This document shows, one piece after another, positions 60,291 to 64,000 of a stretch of 64,000 nt of DNA. Numbering within the stretch: the first letter of the stretch is position 1; the number at the start of each line of letters is the position of its first letter. This DNA comes from Talinum fruticosum (Eukaryota > Streptophyta > Magnoliopsida > Caryophyllales > Talinaceae). The notes under the pieces are model-generated. The model had not been told where the DNA came from and did not search any database. It saw only the letters and a list, made by a program, of their open reading frames with translations. Location: assembly GCA_021018815.1 (NCBI GenBank), contig JAITYX010000042.1, positions 1,441,001 through 1,505,000 of the forward strand. The letters run 5' to 3'. The position numbers and the translations under genes are program-made.

Positions 60291-60582
60291 ATTTTCTTAT
60301 ATAATAATAATTTTTTAAATTCTTTAAATTCTCACTATTTTAACCTCATATATATTTTTAAAAAATTATATTGTTTCCTCTAGAGGTGACAAAAGTTCAA
60401 GTTTAAGTTTAATCAAACAATGTCTGAAATTTAGGTCAAAATTGTGTTCAATTAAATTTTAAAAGAAAATTATATTTAAATTAAATTTTGGATAGAAAAA
60501 TGATCAAAATTGGTTCAATTAAATTAATTTCTTTTATTCAAATTAAAAATATGGATTAAAATGAAGAGGAAAAGTTTGTTTT

Positions 60583-60600
60583 ATATATATATATATATAT
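60583..60600. repeat. (TA)n microsatellite
   Basis: Eighteen bases of alternating T and A. Confidence 0.85.
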
Positions 60601-60838
60601 AGAAATTAGGGGCTTATATTAATCAATTTGGAAACGAGAACGATAATTTTTTACTGTCAGATTCAAAATAGAGTTCTGGTAAGCTTTCAACCAAAGTCGG
60701 AAATCCGAATTGTAAGATTAAAAATGAGTTAAAAGAACGGGCAAGCGAATCATCCCACGGAAGAGTTGATATTAAGAAAGAAAAAAGAAAAAGAGAAGAG
60801 AGGAGGAAAATAATTTGAAGCAATGGTATTGGGCAGTT

Positions 60839-60846
60839 TATAAATA
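60839..60846 (+). promoter_or_regulatory. TATA box of the inhibitor-3 gene
   Basis: TATAAATA, about 240 bases before the ATG at 61086. A CT-rich stretch (60998-61026) in the leader is typical of a plant 5' UTR. Confidence 0.5.
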
Positions 60847-61085
60847 GGAAGAGGCCCTGTAATTTCTTTGACTCTTCTTCCATGGTGGATCTTATAATCC
60901 GTTGAATTACATCAATCAATTTTCGAAGCTAAACCCTAAAATTTCTCGAACCCACTGGCATCTTCATCAAAGAAACAAGGGTAATAGAATTCAGCCTTCA
61001 CCATTCTCTCTGTCTCTCCTCTCGCTCGAAACCCTAACAAAAATCGCGGCCGATTGATTCGGAAATTTCCCAAATTCGATAAACA

Positions 61086-61436
61086 ATGAGCACCATGAGA
61101 ACGGAGACACCCACAATCACCCAAACCCTAACTCTGGATGCAACCCCATCTTCCGATCAAGAGCAACAAACCCAACAACCGGAAACCCTAGTTCTTCGTC
61201 TCAATCGCAAGAAGAAGAAGGTGACCTGGAAAGAAGGTACAATCGACAATGAATTCATGAACAAGAAGAGCTCCAAGAAGTGCTGTATCTTCCACAAAGA
61301 TAAACCCTTCGACGAGGACGGCAGTGACGACGACGATCACGGTCACGATCGACCCAATTCCGATAAGCCCCATGGTCATGGCGACGGTTGTTGCTCTCAT
61401 GGTGCTCAAGGTTCTAGTAATGGCGTCGCCGATTGA
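61086..61436 (+). CDS. INH3: Type-1 protein phosphatase inhibitor-3 (PPP1R11 homologue)
   Basis: Single exon, 116 aa. The family binds and inhibits the catalytic subunit of protein phosphatase 1 (TOPPs in plants). The PP1-docking RVxF-type motif is KVTW at residues 45-48, inside [14 protein letters not shown]. It is followed by the invariant [18 protein letters not shown] and [12 protein letters not shown] blocks. The C terminus is His/Gly/Asp-rich with a second Cys pair (102-103). The N-terminal 30 residues are Thr/Gln-rich and poorly conserved. Length and motif order agree with Arabidopsis INH3. No frame defect is seen. Confidence 0.93.
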   Translation: MSTMRTETPTITQTLTLDATPSSDQEQQTQQPETLVLRLNRKKKKVTWKEGTIDNEFMNKKSSKKCCIFHKDKPFDEDGSDDDDHGHDRPNSDKPHGHGDGCCSHGAQGSSNGVAD

Positions 61437-61439
61437 TTC

Positions 61440-62507
61440 TTTCCCCTTTATTGATTGATAATCAAGCATTTCGTTCTCTCTCTCTTGTTGTAAGTTTAGA
61501 ATCCAAAATCCCCCTTGTGGGTTGCCAATAGTCAGATGAATCTTGTTGGTGTTGAGTTGCAATATATCAATTACTCACTGACTTCTGAATTTTGAATGAA
61601 ATTGGAGTTTTCCTGAGTAGTAAGCTTTTGTGATTGTATTGTGATTGTGTAGATAATGTGTGAAATGGGTAGCCATTGCTGTATAAATTGTCCTTTGATC
61701 TATTCTATGATTAAAATTTGTGTTTGTGGAACTGCATTTGGCCTATGGCTATGGTTGTACCGAGTAAAAACCTACTATCTTGATGTTTTTGGGTAAATTT
61801 GCTTACTTCTTGAACTCTTTTCCCAGACTCACATAGGGTGTTGTTGTTTTGGGTGATTGTTGATGGTAAATGGTGATATATTTTGAAAAACCTGTGCTCA
61901 AATTGAACGAAATGATCAACTAAAATTTGGACAAGAAACTAGCATAGTAAGTGTTTCGATATCTCAATTGTTATGAACAGAAATAGGTAAATGGTGATGA
62001 ACTTTGAGGGATATGTCGAATGGAACTAAATAGCTCAAGTAAGTAAATTTTGGACGAGAAATTAGGATGGTACTTAAAACGACTCGGAAAAGGGTCCAAG
62101 ATGAACAGTAAAACTCCATACAGACGAATATCACAAGCGAGAAGCAAGAACTTTTCAGGTTTAGAATTAGGATGAACTTCAGGCTAAACATCAACTCATC
62201 TGTAATAAACTACAATCTCAAATTGTTATCCTGTGTTCATTTTGTATCATCTCCGAGCCGTCAATGTTCAGAGGATTATCATTGAAAGTTATAGGAGGGG
62301 ACAAAGGTCCTTCCCAATCCCAAACTTACTAAATGATTTACTTGAAACATGGGTTATTGAGAATGACTATAGATTCATTTCTCTATTGTTTTTTTTAAAC
62401 AAAAAGTTTAGCATATACAAGCCATTGGACACAAGAACCATTACAAATTTAGCAAACATCATGCTGCAAGAAAAGAGGGTATTCACATGAATGAAGTCAT
62501 TCACTCT
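61440..62507. other. Intergenic region between convergent inhibitor-3 and F-box genes
   Basis: Contains the 3' UTRs. No coding exon or repeat was recognised apart from a short echo of TATTCACATGA at about 62481 and 62530. Confidence 0.5.
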
Positions 62508-63787
62508 TTATTTCCTCTCTTTTTCCCATGAAACTAGGCTATTCACATGAGTCAGGTAAGAATCCCTCAAAGGACTTACTTCATTCTTTCTCATCTCAAT
62601 CTTGCTCATCAATATGTGCTCGAAATCATAAACATACAGAGCGTCCTCTTCATCTCTTGTGAAAATAATTTGCCCTCCAAATCTTGATCCAAAAGTAGGA
62701 ATCATATCCAAACCATAACAGCCTGTGACACTATGGATCCTTATCCAATTTTCCTCGGACAAATTCTTCAATGCCCAAATGTCAATTCGATCCATCTCCA
62801 TTTCTTCTTCGTGAGTGGCGAAACACAGGAAGCCCCCATCTCAAGAATCCTATCATGGGTTCTCCCACTCTTTGGGAGTTCTATGGTCTTGAATCTCTCC
62901 GGCGCTATTTCCATGGACACAATGTAATCATTATGATCAATATGAGGAAGCCAGTGAAGAGCTCCAACAGCAAAAACCGGCTTGTAACCGAACCAACTGA
63001 TCAACCCCAAGGATGGTGGGTCAACCATCTTCCATGACCTTGCTCCAACAACCAGAATTTCACAGCTGGTATAGTTGTCCTCATCGTGGAACAAGTGAAC
63101 AACTTTGTATTCAGTTGTAGAAGGATCAAACACAAGTGCATATGATCTTTTGTGGGCTGGAGATATGGTACCAACTGGAAGGGCAACAAGCTTCCGAGTC
63201 GCTGGGTTCATCAGTATCAACCCACCTTTCTTCAGCTTATTCGCAAGCAGAATCAACCCATTACAGGAAGCCATAATTCTACCCAAACAGTTGATGTTGA
63301 AGTCCCTTATAACACCTTTCCCATTCACAATTTCCAGAAAATGGATATAAAACTTCGACCAAGGCTTTATATCTGGCCGGTTGAAGAAATTGGTTGGCTC
63401 AACTAGATGATCTTCAACAGAGAAGGCTCCTGGCTGGTTCTTCACGGCAGGTGGTCCGAAGAGGATGCTCGGGCTTTGATTATCTGAAGCTGATGTTTGA
63501 AAGAGAATGACAGCTTCAGAGCGATGAGCATGGCGTTGGATGAGGTCCGGGCAATGGACCAATCTTTGCCATAGTTTGCATACACAACTCGATCTTTGTA
63601 ATGAGTCGATTGGAAGTCGAAGAAGGATGCAAGAAACACAATCTTGTGGAAGAGAAGGTATGAGTTGTGCGACATTGTTAAGCTGCTTCCTCCTTTCCTC
63701 TTCCTGTGCCGCTTTTAACTCCGCCCGCTCTTGAACTATCCTTGCTAAGTTGGAGCTCTTCTTCCCACCAGCCTTTGCCATCATCAT
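62508..63787 (-). CDS. F-box protein with FBA-type associated domain (one-base deletion)
   Basis: Minus strand, single coding exon. The N terminus is basic and coiled (ARIVQERAELKAAQEEERRKQ). It leads into an F-box at about residues 42-88 (LIPSLPQDCVSCILLRLPID ... SSCVCKLWQRLV), which would bind SKP1 in an SCF ubiquitin ligase. The rest is an F-box-associated beta-propeller-like region (CNGLILLANK, LMNPATRKLVALPVG, YALVFDPSTTEYKVVHLF, SWKMVDPP, GALHWLPH), which normally selects the substrate. A base is missing in the G run at 62833-62837 (minus strand), so the raw frame stops at 62768. With it restored the CDS is 1281 nt (426 aa), ending VSWEKERK. The ATG at 63787 begins three consecutive Met codons and follows a possible 5' UTR acceptor (TTGCAG). 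Substrate unknown. Confidence 0.88.
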
Positions 63788-64000
63788 CACTATACTGCAA
63801 TACAAGAAATATATAATATCTTTAAAAAAAACATATAATAACGCAAACACATAGAATTTGGAGAGGGATGGGGGTGGTTGAAGATGGCAAGATATACATC
63901 GCCATGTAGCGTAAATTTTGGGGAGTAAACATAAATTTGAATGGCAAAGTTTTGAGGGGGAAATTATAAGATCCCCAAAAAACAGAAAAATGACAGAATG

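Overview
This window is nuclear DNA from a flowering plant, most likely a eudicot. It is AT-rich, its genes are split by GT-AG introns, and the intergenic DNA is full of (AT)n tracts, MITE-like elements and short duplications. The proteins are plant-specific or plant-type: TIC40, an R2R3-MYB, a CEP-receptor-like kinase, a CRINKLY4-related kinase, plastid adenylate kinase, a cell-wall proline-rich protein, a defensin-like peptide and an amino acid permease. I cannot name the species.

Layout from left to right. 1-1459 (-): a decayed, intronless PRP31 copy running off the left edge. 2.0-4.9 kb: an E2F-like site with unidentified exon-like pieces and a tRNA-derived SINE. 6.7-9.3 kb (+): a subgroup-3-like R2R3-MYB gene. 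9.3-19.5 kb: about 10 kb of gene-free, repeat-rich DNA. 19.5-22.0 kb (+): a divergent RPB5-family RNA polymerase subunit. 22.8-28.3 kb (+): TIC40, with a tandem duplication around one exon. 28.3-32.7 kb: gene-free, with a MITE-like family and a long foldback. 33.3-36.5 kb (+): CEPR2. 37.0-39.7 kb (-): two tandem proline-rich protein genes, one dead and one intact. 41.0-41.6 kb (-): a two-exon defensin-like peptide gene. 41.7-46.6 kb: gene-free. 46.7-49.1 kb (+): CCR4-type kinase. 50.0-55.6 kb (-): chloroplast adenylate kinase. 57.0-59.7 kb (+): AAP-type permease. 61.1-61.4 kb (+): PP1 inhibitor-3. 62.5-63.8 kb (-): an F-box protein.

These are independent nuclear genes rather than a cluster with one function. 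CCR4 and the adenylate kinase are also neighbours in Arabidopsis (AT5G47850 and AT5G47840), so that pair looks like conserved microsynteny.

The most important caution for any user is a pattern of 13 single-base deletions. They lie in six otherwise healthy genes (MYB 1, TIC40 1, CEPR2 4, CCR4 5, permease 1, F-box 1), nearly all at homopolymer runs, and adding back exactly that number of bases makes each coding length divisible by three. This looks like residual consensus error rather than six pseudogenes. By contrast, the PRP31 copy and the first proline-rich gene carry nonsense changes and look truly dead.

I did not find a convincing undescribed system. The items most worth following up are the two-exon defensin-like peptide gene, the divergent RPB5, the CEPR2 uORF that overlaps a start codon in an ATGA arrangement, the exon-6 duplication in TIC40, the 31.9-kb foldback, and the unidentified exons behind the E2F-like site.
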